Positions 1 to 6,323 are shown, counted from the stretch's first letter. The stretch: DNA of 18,197 nt from DASPLH01 sp035627675 (GCA_035627675.1 DASPLH010000013.1:1-18197), one strand, 5' to 3'. Translations and numbers: made by a program. The notes: generated by a model not told the origin, from the sequence alone.

Positions 1-2
1 GC

Positions 3-518
3 TACGGCGACTTCTTCGGAACGGAGTTCATTCCGGCCATCGAGCGCAAGTATCGTGTCGCACGCACCCGCGCGCAGCGGGGACTCCTGGGCATTTCCAT
101 GGGAGGCTTCGGCGCCCTCTATCACGCCTTCACGCAACCGCAGAAGTTCAGCGTGGTTGCAACGCACATGGCGGCTCTCACGGAAAAGCTGCCACAGGCA
201 TTCGGGGGAGGCTTCGAAGAGCAGCTCATGAGCGACGTCTTCGGCAATCCGCCGGACGCGGTGTATTACGCCAGCGTCTCACCGATCTCGCTGGCGAACA
301 GGAGATACACGGCGCTCAAGGGCCTGTCCATCTACTTCGACTGCGGCGACAACGACGACTATGGGTTTGACGGCGGGGCGGTGGCGCTGGACGCGGCCCT
401 CAAGCGGCGTAATGTTGCCCACGAGTTTCACCTCTACCCCGGCAGGCACGGCTGGCGCTACGTCATGGATCACTTCCCGGCTTCCCTTGAGTTCCTCTCC
501 AAAGCTTTGGTGAAGTGA
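3..518 (+). CDS. Esterase D-like alpha/beta hydrolase, C-terminal part (5' truncated by window edge)
   Basis: The reading frame is open from the first bases of the window, so the gene starts upstream; 171 residues are visible before the TGA. The visible part opens with a YGDFFGTEFIPAIERKY stretch, then the nucleophile elbow GISMGGFGAL (G-x-S-x-G-G) coded around 87-120, which carries the catalytic Ser. A later DCGDNDDYGF segment (about 340-370) can supply the acid, and YPGRHGWRYV (about 436-465) supplies the catalytic His. This order and spacing are those of the putative esterase family that includes esterase D/S-formylglutathione hydrolase and acyltransferase-type (antigen 85-like) enzymes. 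The substrate cannot be told. Whether there is a signal peptide is unknown because the N-terminus is missing. A 211-bp gap with a repeat separates it from the nucleoside genes, so there is no reason to link it to them functionally. Confidence 0.85.
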   Translation, partial: YGDFFGTEFIPAIERKYRVARTRAQRGLLGISMGGFGALYHAFTQPQKFSVVATHMAALTEKLPQAFGGGFEEQLMSDVFGNPPDAVYYASVSPISLANRRYTALKGLSIYFDCGDNDDYGFDGGAVALDAALKRRNVAHEFHLYPGRHGWRYVMDHFPASLEFLSKALVK

Positions 519-531
519 CTCGGGGCTTTTG

Positions 532-658
532 CACCAACAGAGACACTGAGACACTGAGCGAGAAAGAGAGAATGTATCCCTCGTGGTGCCTTCGTGCCCT
601 GTGCCCACCGAAGGACAAGCCTCAAGCGCCTTCTTTGTGCCCCTGTGTCTCTGTGGTG
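532..658. repeat. 127-bp intergenic element with imperfect terminal inverted repeats
   Basis: The left end reads CACCAACAGAGACACTG (532-548); the complement of the right end (643-658) reads CACCACAGAGACACAG. The ends match apart from one inserted A and one mismatch. The left end is followed by a short direct repeat (GAGACACTGAG, overlapping). The interior has no credible gene. Similar CACAGAGACACAG strings are, from memory, frequent intergenic repeats in several bacterial phyla, so this is probably a dispersed palindromic or MITE-like element. No target-site duplication was identified. Confidence 0.5.
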
Positions 659-729
659 AATGGGCCCGCTTTTCCACAGCAATTCAAGGTTGACCGGGAT
701 TGCAGCGCAACCGACAATCGAGCATTCCT

Positions 730-1197
730 ATGCTCGTCTATTTATGCGGAGCCATTGAGTACTCGCCGGACCACGGCAAGGCTTGGCGTCGGGAGATCAC
801 GCATTTTCTCCGCGACCTTGGCCACGACGTCTATGACCCCGCGCTGGACGAGAAGAAAGACCTCACGGAAGAAGAGGTTCGCGACTTCCGGACATGGAAG
901 GCCACGGATCTGCCCCGGTTTCAGCAGACGATCCGAAAGATCATCCGCTACGACCTCGACTGGGTCGAGCGGAAGTGCGGTTGCATCGTTGCCTATTGGG
1001 ACGAGTACGCGGGCCGCGGTGCGGGAACACAGGGCGAGCTGACCGTGGCGCACCGGCGCGGAATCCCCGTGTATCTTGTTTCGGCCGTTCCGGTAGAACA
1101 GGTCAGCGGCTGGATTCTTGGCTGCGCGACCGAGGTCTTCACCAGCTTCGACGAACTCAAAGCGCATCTGGCGCTCAGCGCGGTCATGACAAACTAA
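730..1197 (+). CDS. Nucleoside 2-deoxyribosyltransferase-like protein
   Basis: A 155-aa protein with the compact fold signature of nucleoside 2-deoxyribosyltransferases: a first strand followed by a glycine turn (MLVYLCGAIEY, residues 1-11), a central D-W-V-E-R-x-C segment with IVAYWDEY (residues 77-93), and GTQGEL (residues 99-104), where Glu103 fits the catalytic nucleophile, followed by the closing strand IPVYLV (112-117). Family members move 2'-deoxyribose between bases or hydrolyse (deoxy)nucleoside monophosphates; the exact substrate is not readable here. The ATG at 730 is chosen because the first beta strand begins right there; an in-frame TTG at 700 would add ten residues of no evident structure. 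No strong Shine-Dalgarno is seen for either. Two genes further on is tdk, and the rest of the window is nucleoside metabolism, which supports a deoxynucleoside role. Assignment to the superfamily is fairly safe, the precise reaction is inference. Confidence 0.7.
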   Translation: MLVYLCGAIEYSPDHGKAWRREITHFLRDLGHDVYDPALDEKKDLTEEEVRDFRTWKATDLPRFQQTIRKIIRYDLDWVERKCGCIVAYWDEYAGRGAGTQGELTVAHRRGIPVYLVSAVPVEQVSGWILGCATEVFTSFDELKAHLALSAVMTN

Positions 1198-1404
1198 ATG
1201 GCAACCATCGATAACAAAGAGGGAATGCAACGCCGGTTCGGTTTCGTGTCTGTCTTGTGGTGGATCGCATTCACCGCAGGCATCTTCGACACGGTGCAGA
1301 ACCAGCACTACACCTGGTTCCGGCTCGCCTGGATGACCGTAGCCGTACTGCTGGCGTCGTTCTTTACATGGACATGGTGGAAGCTGAAGAAGGGCTCTTT
1401 GTAA
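1198..1404 (+). CDS. Small Trp-rich two-helix membrane protein, function unknown
   Basis: The ATG follows directly on the stop codon of the upstream gene with no spacer, and the stop lies 4 bp before tdk, so it is almost certainly translated as part of that group. The 68 residues hold two hydrophobic segments, about 15-30 and 43-61, and a basic C-terminal tail (KLKKGSL). Seven of 68 residues are Trp, including WW and WTWW at the membrane ends. Net charge suggests both ends are cytoplasmic, by the positive-inside rule. A second ATG at codon 10 (1225) is a possible alternative start. I do not recognise the family. It could be a membrane anchor or accessory for a neighbouring enzyme, but nothing in the sequence shows that. 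Confidence 0.6.
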   Translation: MATIDNKEGMQRRFGFVSVLWWIAFTAGIFDTVQNQHYTWFRLAWMTVAVLLASFFTWTWWKLKKGSL

Positions 1405-1408
1405 AGCT

Positions 1409-2035
1409 ATGAACATTACCAAGGGAAGCATCGGCTGGATCGAAGTGGTGTGTGGGCCCATGTTCAGCGGCAAGAGCGAGGAACTGATCCGCCGCTTGCG
1501 GCGTGCCGAGATCGCCCGCCAGCGCGTGCAGATCTTCAAGCCCGGCATCGACCAGCGCTATTCGGACGACCACATCGTCAGCCACAGCGACTTCAAGATC
1601 GGCTCCGAGTGCGTGAAGGACTGGACCGAGCTGGAGAAGCGGCTCGACTGGCGCACCGAAGTCATCGGCATCGACGAAGCCCAGTTCCTCGGCGAGGGAA
1701 TCGTCGATCTGGTCGTGCGCCTCGCGGATATGGGAAAGCGCATCATCATCGCCGGACTCGATACCGACTTCCTTGGCCGCCCGTTCCACCCGATGCCCGA
1801 ACTGCTCGCCGTTGCCGACGAGATCGTGAAGACGCTCGCCATCTGCATGCAGTGCGGCAACCCGGCAAAGCACACGCAGCGCCTGGTTGCCAGCGACGAA
1901 CTCGTGGTCGTGGGCGCGGCCGGAATGTACGAAGCGCGCTGCCGCCGCTGCTTCGAGCCGAACGTGGCGAAGCTGCAAAAGCAGCGCGAGTCCGCCATGG
2001 CCGCCATGGGTAAGGGCGCCAACGGCGTCTCATAG
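1409..2035 (+). CDS. tdk: Thymidine kinase (type II, zinc-binding)
   Basis: Phosphorylates thymidine (and usually deoxyuridine) to the monophosphate with ATP, in the cytoplasm, for dTTP salvage. The 208-aa length is normal for type II kinases. Visible motifs are the P-loop GPMFSGKS (residues 16-23), the IDEAQFL segment (88-94) whose Glu90 is the expected general base, and a structural zinc site made by Cys146, Cys149, Cys178 and Cys181 around the lasso loop that closes on the thymidine. GMYEARCRRC (172-181) is also typical. The gene starts 4 bp after the small membrane protein gene; the start lacks a good Shine-Dalgarno, which suggests translational coupling. It ends a three-gene group with the deoxyribosyltransferase-like gene, which makes sense as deoxynucleoside salvage. 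Confidence is high. Confidence 0.95.
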   Translation: MNITKGSIGWIEVVCGPMFSGKSEELIRRLRRAEIARQRVQIFKPGIDQRYSDDHIVSHSDFKIGSECVKDWTELEKRLDWRTEVIGIDEAQFLGEGIVDLVVRLADMGKRIIIAGLDTDFLGRPFHPMPELLAVADEIVKTLAICMQCGNPAKHTQRLVASDELVVVGAAGMYEARCRRCFEPNVAKLQKQRESAMAAMGKGANGVS

Positions 2036-2060
2036 CTGGGAGCCGAGAACTGTGGGTGGA

Positions 2061-2078
2061 GCAGGCCTTCAGGCCTGC
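2061..2078. repeat. Palindrome downstream of tdk
   Basis: GCAGGCCT and its complement AGGCCTGC flank a 2-base loop, about 25 bp after the tdk stop codon. There is no T-run after it, so it is not a typical intrinsic terminator; a REP-like dispersed palindrome is as likely. Confidence 0.5.
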
Positions 2079-2116
2079 CGATAACCGCCGCACCTAATGT
2101 CTGTCATGTTGATCGA

Positions 2117-2128
2117 GGGCTTTAGCCC
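2117..2128. repeat. Short palindrome GGGCTTTAGCCC
   Basis: A 12-bp sequence with 5-bp arms and a TT loop lies 39 bp after the larger palindrome in the same tdk-to-nuclease gap. The rest of the gap (2036-2226) holds no gene that I can support. Confidence 0.35.
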
Positions 2129-2226
2129 GAGCCGAGACACCTTCTGACCTTTGGGCATCCAGCACAGGGTGGTTCTCTCTCAGCAGCTCTGCTACTCTTT
2201 CCCGTTATCCATCAAGGTCACCCATC

Positions 2227-3216
2227 ATGATCACGAAAACCGTTTTCGTACGCGTGTTCACCGTCGCCGTCCTGATTGCGCTCATTCCGACCCTGGCCAT
2301 TACCTGGGGCGACGATGGCCATCGCACGGTCAATCGCGTTGCCGCCGAGAAGATTCCGGCCGACATGCCGCAGTTCCTCAAGGCCGGTGCGAAGCAGGTC
2401 GAATACGAAGGTCCTGAGCCCGACCGCTGGCGCTCTCCACTGGAGAAGCCGTTGGCCGAAGCGCAGGCTCCCGACCATTTCATGGACATGGAGTATGTGG
2501 ACTGGCTGAACCCGCTTCCGGCCGACCGCAACGCCTTCAACCGCGCGATTTTCGAACGCCGCGCGAGCCATCCCGAGGAAGCTGCCTTCATGCTTCCCGA
2601 GAAAGTCGGTTACCAGCCCTACATCGCCATCGAGATCTTCGACCGCCTGAAGGTCGCCTTCCGCGAGTATCGCCGCGCCCGGCAGAAGGGCCTGCCCACG
2701 GCTCACGCCGAAGCGAATGCGCTGTTCTACGCCGGATGGCTGGGCCACTACGTCGCTGACGGGGCCAATCCGCTCCACACCTCCAAGCATTACAACGGAT
2801 GGGTAGGCGACAACCCGAAGGGCTACACCACCGCGCACGACATCCACTGGAAGATGGAGGGCCCGTTCGTCGCCCGCAACATCGAGCAGCTGCCGTTCGA
2901 GGAGTTCGTAGGCGCTCCGAAGCACCTTGACGATCCGTTCCAGGACTACATCGCGTATCTTCGCGATTCGCAGAAACTGGTCCCGCAGGTGTACGAACTC
3001 GAGAAGGCTTGCGGCTTCGAAGGCAACGGCACTCCAGAGTCGCGCGAATTCATCCGCCGCCGCCTGGGCGTCGGCGCGCAGATGCTGCTGAACCTCTGGT
3101 ACACGGCTTGGGTGGACTCTGCCAAGGAGCCCGAGCCGTACAGGCCTCCCAAAAGCGAGAAGAAGAAGGAGCCGAAGTGTCCTCCGGAAGCGGCGTCCGC
3201 TGCCGGCGGTAAGTGA
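2227..3216 (+). CDS. Exported Zn-dependent S1/P1 nuclease / phospholipase C superfamily protein
   Basis: A 329-aa protein with an N-terminal hydrophobic export signal (about residues 6-25). All nine ligands of the tri-zinc centre of this superfamily can be placed: Trp27 and His32 (WGDDGH), Asp66 (PDRW), His84 (DHFMD), His174 and Asp178 (HYVAD), His184 (NPLH), His207 and Glu211 (HWKME). The last pair as H-x3-E is more like bacterial phospholipase C; S1/P1 nucleases usually have Asp there. The HF-x-D segment and the nucleoside-gene context speak for a 3'-nucleotidase/single-strand nuclease role. The tail after residue 300 is Lys/Pro-rich and ends with one Cys, outside the catalytic domain. An AAGG lies 9 nt before the ATG. 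The stop overlaps or nearly touches cdd, so the two are probably co-transcribed. Nuclease versus lipase is not settled by sequence alone. Confidence 0.8.
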   Translation: MITKTVFVRVFTVAVLIALIPTLAITWGDDGHRTVNRVAAEKIPADMPQFLKAGAKQVEYEGPEPDRWRSPLEKPLAEAQAPDHFMDMEYVDWLNPLPADRNAFNRAIFERRASHPEEAAFMLPEKVGYQPYIAIEIFDRLKVAFREYRRARQKGLPTAHAEANALFYAGWLGHYVADGANPLHTSKHYNGWVGDNPKGYTTAHDIHWKMEGPFVARNIEQLPFEEFVGAPKHLDDPFQDYIAYLRDSQKLVPQVYELEKACGFEGNGTPESREFIRRRLGVGAQMLLNLWYTAWVDSAKEPEPYRPPKSEKKKEPKCPPEAASAAGGK

Positions 3217-3224
3217 GCGACTCT

Positions 3225-3662
3225 ATGCCGCAGACCCTTTCGCCGCAACAGCGCCAGCAACTGCTCGAGGCCGCACAGAAGGCCAGTGAGCGCGCTTACG
3301 CTCCGTTCAGCCGCTTCCACGTGGGAGCGGCTGTGCTGACCGCGGACGGACGCGTGTTCACCGGGTGCAATGTCGAAAACTCGTCGTATGGATTGACGAA
3401 CTGCGCCGAGCGTACGGCGATCTTCAGCGCCGTCGCTGAGGGTGCGGTGAGCGTGGAGCATGACCTCGTAGCGGTTGCGGTTGTCAACCGTGATGGTGTT
3501 CCATGCTCGCCTTGCGGCGCATGCCGCCAAGTGATCTTCGAGTTCGGTCCCGCCGCGGCGATTATCTACCGCACCAACGGCGGAGAAGTGACGGAGACAG
3601 CGATGCGCGACCTCCTCCCCAACGGCTTCCGCCTGCGGGAAGGGAAGACAGAGTTGGGGTGA
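3225..3662 (+). CDS. cdd: Cytidine deaminase (homotetrameric type)
   Basis: Hydrolyses cytidine and deoxycytidine to uridine and deoxyuridine in the cytoplasm. Numbering from the ATG at 3225 gives 145 residues, normal for the small tetrameric class. The substrate-binding FSRFHVGAA and GCNVENSSYG blocks come first, then NCAERTA with zinc ligand Cys60 and catalytic Glu62, then PCSPCGACRQ with zinc ligands Cys97 and Cys100. An in-frame GTG at 3213 overlaps the stop of the upstream nuclease gene (GTGA) and is a possible earlier start adding four residues; neither start has an ideally spaced Shine-Dalgarno. Its product feeds Pdp (uridine/deoxyuridine phosphorolysis) and Udk encoded further along. 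The C-terminal extension after LLPNGFRL is short. Identity is clear. Confidence 0.95.
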   Translation: MPQTLSPQQRQQLLEAAQKASERAYAPFSRFHVGAAVLTADGRVFTGCNVENSSYGLTNCAERTAIFSAVAEGAVSVEHDLVAVAVVNRDGVPCSPCGACRQVIFEFGPAAAIIYRTNGGEVTETAMRDLLPNGFRLREGKTELG

Positions 3663-3663
3663 A

Positions 3664-3691
3664 GAGAAGTGAGAAGTGAGAAGTGAGAAGT
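3664..3691. repeat. Four tandem copies of a 7-bp repeat (GAGAAGT)
   Basis: Four perfect GAGAAGT units begin one base after the cdd stop codon. They are non-coding and would be prone to slippage. They open the repeat-rich gap between cdd and add. Confidence 0.85.
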
Positions 3692-3704
3692 ATCGAGTCC
3701 CTCC

Positions 3705-3733
3705 GATCCTGAAATTACCTTTGATCCTGAAAT
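3705..3733. repeat. Direct repeat GATCCTGAAAT, two copies
   Basis: GATCCTGAAAT occurs at 3705-3715 and 3723-3733, 18 bp apart, each followed by T/C-ACC. No gene or promoter was recognised here. Confidence 0.6.
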
Positions 3734-3761
3734 CACCCTGCTGATCTGGAACCCAGGCTGG

Positions 3762-3787
3762 GTGTGGCGCGGGCGTCCCCGCCCGCG
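3762..3787. repeat. Dispersed GC-rich hairpin repeat, copy 1
   Basis: A 26-bp sequence beginning GTGTGG, with perfect 8-bp arms CGCGGGCG (3768-3775) and CGCCCGCG (3780-3787) around a TCCC loop. The same 26 bp occurs at 3931-3956 (one change) and 11438-11463. It lies between the convergent cdd and add genes. Confidence 0.85.
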
Positions 3788-3830
3788 TTCACCAGGCCGC
3801 GACTGGAGCTGGGTAGCTCGCAGCTGGCAG

Positions 3831-3918
3831 CTAGAATCCCGCCTCAAACTCCGCGAACTTCTTCTCCACTCGCCACTGCTCGCGGGCCTTCTCGCTTGCG
3901 TCGAGGAACTTCTGGCAT
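3831..3918 (-). pseudogene. Duplicated 3' fragment of the adenosine deaminase gene
   Basis: Read on the - strand this gives CQKFLDASEKAREQWR followed by VEKKFAEFEAGF and the TAG stop, the same C-terminus as the intact deaminase except Leu to Phe before AEFEAGF. It has no start codon or ribosome site in this frame and arose through the tandem duplication. It is not expected to be translated from the true gene, which stops at 4000-4002. Confidence 0.85.
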
Positions 3919-3930
3919 AGCCCAGGCTGG

Positions 3931-3956
3931 GTGTGGCGCGGGCGTCCTCGCCCGCG
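3931..3956. repeat. Dispersed GC-rich hairpin repeat, copy 2
   Basis: Second copy of the 26-bp hairpin, carried in the second duplicated unit, with TCCT instead of TCCC in the loop. It lies 44 bp downstream of the adenosine deaminase stop codon and could act as a transcription barrier, although no T-run follows it. Confidence 0.85.
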
Positions 3957-3999
3957 TTCACCAGGCCGTGACTGGAGCTGGGTAGCTCGCAGCTGGCAG

Positions 4000-5532
4000 C
4001 TAGAATCCCGCCTCAAACTCCGCGAGCTTCTTTTCCACTCGCCACTGCTCGCGGGCCTTCTCGCTTGCGTCGAGGAACTTCTGGCATCCCACGCTGATCG
4101 CCGGATTCGTCGGCTTGTCTTTCGCGCACGCACCCGTCACCGTGAAGCGCTTGGCATCGCTCCACAGGCTGGCGCCCTTCAGGAACGCGTGTTCGATGCT
4201 CGTCCTCGCCATGCTTTTCAGCGTCGGGTAGGAGAGGCCTTGTTCTTCGACCGCCTTCTGGTACTCGCGGGTCATCTCGCCGCGCGAAACGCCCTCGTCG
4301 TCCGTCGCCAGCGCCACGGGAACGCCCGCCGCCAGATACTGGCTCAACGGGTGCTCGCGGCCTTTTACGCCGAGGATGCCGTCGTTCGACGTCAGGCAAA
4401 CCTCGACCATGATGTTGCGCTTCGCCATCTCGGCCAGCAGTTGCCGGGGGTTGTCCTCGTACATGATTGCGACGCCGTGTCCGATGCGCTCGGCCTTGCC
4501 TACTTCAATCGACTCGCGGATGTGGAACCGCAAGCCTTCGGGAGGAACCAGTCCGGGCGCGAGTTCGCCCGCATGCAACGTGATGTGGACTGACGGGTAC
4601 TGCTTCTTCAGGAAGTCAATCATCCGCATGTGCAAGCGGAAGTCGCCCATCGGGCCGCGCCAGTCCTCGGGCTGCACCATGTTGACGGCGACCATGCGCG
4701 GGTCCTGCTTCGCGAGTTCAAAAGCCAGCAGAAGCTGGGCGAAGACCTGTTCGCGAGTGAAAGCCCGCAGGGCAGGGTAGATGTGCCGGATCGTTACCGC
4801 GCAACCCGTTGTCGCGTTCTGTGTGCCGCACTTCAGAGCCTGCGCCTTCTGCGCGTCCCAGGCGTCGAGGTTCTTCCTGGCGGCAGTCACGAGGTCCTGC
4901 ATCCCGCCCGCGAGCATCTTCTGCCGCATCGTCGCGAAATCGTCGTTCCACCCGATCTTGCTGCCGAAGCCGATGGACTGCGCGTTGTCCGGGGTGCTCA
5001 TCAACTCCAGGTACGTCACGTTGCCGTCCGCGGCACGTTGCGCTGCCTCGGCCAGCGCCAGTCCCATGTGGCCCTCGACGGCGGCATTGAATTTCAGGAA
5101 GGTATCGAAGAAGTGGTCGTGGCCCGACTTGCCGTCCCGCCCTGCTCCGCGCATCGACCACGCGTCGATCATCTCCCGGTAGAGCACCGTGTCGCCGGCA
5201 GCCTGTGCCGCCGCCACCTGTCCGTCGCCGCACGGAGGCGTTGTAAGCCCCAGGCTGGCGCGATCCACGCACAGGTTGTTTTCGACCGCCCACTCGACGT
5301 ACGTCTCGGCATAGACAGCGCCGGTGATGTGGTTGTGCAGGTCCCCGCCCTTGGGCATGGCGCGAAGGAATGCATAGAGCGCCGGCCCGTTCGCCTTCGC
5401 CTGCTCCATCGCCTGCGCGGCGCGCTGTTCGGCGGAAGCCTGCGCCGCCGCGCGCGGGCGGGCCGTTTGCGCATCACCAGCAAGACCGAACAGCAAAAGC
5501 ACGGGCAGAGCGATTGTGCCGCCGAGACGCAT
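4000..5532 (-). CDS. Secreted adenosine deaminase (ADGF/ADA2-like)
   Basis: Hydrolyses adenosine and deoxyadenosine to inosine and deoxyinosine. The 510-aa protein is longer than cytoplasmic adenosine deaminases (about 330-350 aa) and begins with a signal peptide (hydrophobic residues 6-18, likely cleavage near GDA-QTA, residues 19-24), followed by an Ala/Gln-rich helical segment, as in growth-factor-type deaminases. The zinc site and catalytic residues are visible: MPKGGDLHNH with His66 and His68, HAGE at 320-323 (Glu323), RIGHG with His352, and ATDDEG with Asp411/Asp412. Extra cysteines (88, 101, 235, 244) fit disulfides in an exported protein. GGGAGG lies 6 nt before the ATG, a strong ribosome site. 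It is divergent from hpt and is the only - strand gene in the nucleoside cluster. Activity outside the cytoplasm would supply inosine for NupC import and PunA. The 3' end was recently duplicated downstream. Confidence 0.88.
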   Translation of the reverse strand: MRLGGTIALPVLLLFGLAGDAQTARPRAAAQASAEQRAAQAMEQAKANGPALYAFLRAMPKGGDLHNHITGAVYAETYVEWAVENNLCVDRASLGLTTPPCGDGQVAAAQAAGDTVLYREMIDAWSMRGAGRDGKSGHDHFFDTFLKFNAAVEGHMGLALAEAAQRAADGNVTYLELMSTPDNAQSIGFGSKIGWNDDFATMRQKMLAGGMQDLVTAARKNLDAWDAQKAQALKCGTQNATTGCAVTIRHIYPALRAFTREQVFAQLLLAFELAKQDPRMVAVNMVQPEDWRGPMGDFRLHMRMIDFLKKQYPSVHITLHAGELAPGLVPPEGLRFHIRESIEVGKAERIGHGVAIMYEDNPRQLLAEMAKRNIMVEVCLTSNDGILGVKGREHPLSQYLAAGVPVALATDDEGVSRGEMTREYQKAVEEQGLSYPTLKSMARTSIEHAFLKGASLWSDAKRFTVTGACAKDKPTNPAISVGCQKFLDASEKAREQWRVEKKLAEFEAGF

Positions 5533-5569
5533 GCAAGCCTCCCAAACGTACTACTCAGGATGAGTCCCG

Positions 5570-5598
5570 ATGATACGTGAAACGCGCGCGCGTTCGAA
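5570..5598 (-). promoter_or_regulatory. Possible promoter of the secreted adenosine deaminase gene
   Basis: On the - strand TATCAT (complement of 5570-5575) is a good -10 match, with TTCGAA (5593-5598) 17 nt upstream as a weak -35. A CG-dinucleotide run (5583-5592) fills part of the spacer. The leader would be about 30 nt. This is only a consensus match. Confidence 0.25.
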
Positions 5599-5646
5599 GC
5601 CGAAGTGTCTCGAGCGTGCCACTGAATCGCTGTGACCATCGGCAGC

Positions 5647-5675
5647 TTGAATCTTGCGCCGAATCCTTCTACCAT
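5647..5675 (+). promoter_or_regulatory. Possible promoter of hpt
   Basis: TTGAAT (5647-5652) and TACCAT (5670-5675) are 17 nt apart and each match four of six consensus bases. Transcription from here would begin near 5682, which is downstream of the GTG at 5632 and so agrees with the start chosen at 5722. Confidence 0.3.
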
Positions 5676-5721
5676 CCGAATTCCCTCAGTCACTTCATTC
5701 ATCCGAACGGAGCGAGCACAA

Positions 5722-6237
5722 GTGTCGGAACTCAAGGTCCTCTTTACCCGGCAGCAGATCGCGGCCCGAGTCGCAGAGCTCGGAGCGCAAATCACCCGCG
5801 ACTTTGCCGGCGAGCCGGTCACGCTGATTGGCGTCCTGAAGGGCGCGGCCATTTTCCTCAGCGATCTATCACGCAACATCGACCTCGACGCCACCTTTGA
5901 CTTCATCTCGGTCTCGAGCTACGGCAACGAGAAGCAGAACTCCGGCGAAGTCAAAATGGTGAAGGATGTCGATCAGTCGATGGAAGGCAAGAACGTCATC
6001 CTGGTCGAAGACATCCTCGACACCGGACTGACCCTCAGCTACCTCAAGAAGATCCTCGAGGCACACAAGCCCAAGTCGCTGCGCATCGCCGCCCTGCTCG
6101 ACAAGTCTGCCCGGCGCATACAGCCGATACACGCAGAGTATGTCGGCTTCGAAATCCCCGACGAGTTCGTGGTCGGCTACGGCATGGATTACGCCGAGCG
6201 CTACCGCAATCTCGCGGACATCTGCGTCGTTCCGTAA
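5722..6237 (+). CDS. hpt: Hypoxanthine(-guanine) phosphoribosyltransferase
   Basis: Transfers the phosphoribosyl group of PRPP to hypoxanthine, and usually guanine, giving IMP or GMP. The PRPP-binding loop VILVEDILDTGLTL is complete (about residues 92-105, acidic pair Glu96-Asp97, Asp100), preceded by LIGVLKGAAIF, the typical first core segment, and by ISVSSYGN on the flexible catalytic loop; DKSARR and VGYGMDYAERYRNL near the end are also characteristic. The GTG at 5722 is chosen because GGAG lies 9 nt upstream and a possible promoter lies just before it; it gives 171 residues, close to the usual length. An upstream GTG at 5632 would add 30 residues with no family resemblance. It uses the bases released by PunA. 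It is divergent from the secreted deaminase gene and 86 bp before deoC. Confidence 0.94.
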   Translation: MSELKVLFTRQQIAARVAELGAQITRDFAGEPVTLIGVLKGAAIFLSDLSRNIDLDATFDFISVSSYGNEKQNSGEVKMVKDVDQSMEGKNVILVEDILDTGLTLSYLKKILEAHKPKSLRIAALLDKSARRIQPIHAEYVGFEIPDEFVVGYGMDYAERYRNLADICVVP

Positions 6238-6296
6238 TCCTTTCAGGTGGCGCGAATCGGCGTTCGGCAGTGGTGGCCTGCTCCATGCCCGCCGGT

Positions 6297-6316
6297 TCGC
6301 GATGCTAGAATCGCGA
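6297..6316 (+). promoter_or_regulatory. Inverted repeat over an extended -10-like sequence before deoC
   Basis: TCGCGAT (6297-6303) and ATCGCGA (6310-6316) form perfect 7-bp arms around a 6-bp centre, ending 7 bp before the deoC ATG. The centre contains TGCTAGAAT (6303-6311), which resembles an extended -10 element; no matching -35 was seen. If used, the deoC leader would be only a few bases long, in keeping with the missing Shine-Dalgarno. It could be an operator, an RNA hairpin or chance. Confidence 0.35.
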
Positions 6317-6323
6317 TAGAACC

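Larger units (their letters stand above)
3752..4087. repeat. Tandem duplication, two 167-bp copies with a 169-bp period
   Basis: Copies at 3752-3918 and 3921-4087 are separated by the dinucleotide AG and differ at only four positions that I can find. Each copy carries a GC-rich hairpin, an AGCT-rich segment and the last codons plus stop of the adenosine deaminase gene. The copy at 3921-4087 is part of the intact gene; the other is a duplicate lying downstream of it. The period is not a multiple of three, so the copy does not extend the protein. TCTGG precedes CCCAGG at both left boundaries (with different short spacers), which could have been the microhomology used. Confidence 0.92.

Noticed and set aside
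742..1548. Open - strand frame of 268 codons across the deoxyribosyltransferase-like, small membrane and tdk genes
   Set aside because: It crosses three + strand genes with recognised or plausible products and has no recognisable features.
3664..4087. CRISPR array
   Set aside because: The repeats are a heptamer array, a short direct repeat and one duplication, without regular repeat-spacer pattern or cas genes.
4630..5580. Open + strand frame of 316 codons opposite the adenosine deaminase gene
   Set aside because: The - strand frame has a signal peptide, ribosome site and all catalytic motifs; the + strand frame has none.
5533..5721. Purine riboswitch before hpt
   Set aside because: No conserved purine aptamer core with paired loops could be recognised in this divergent gap; the same holds for the gaps before deoC, pdp and udk.
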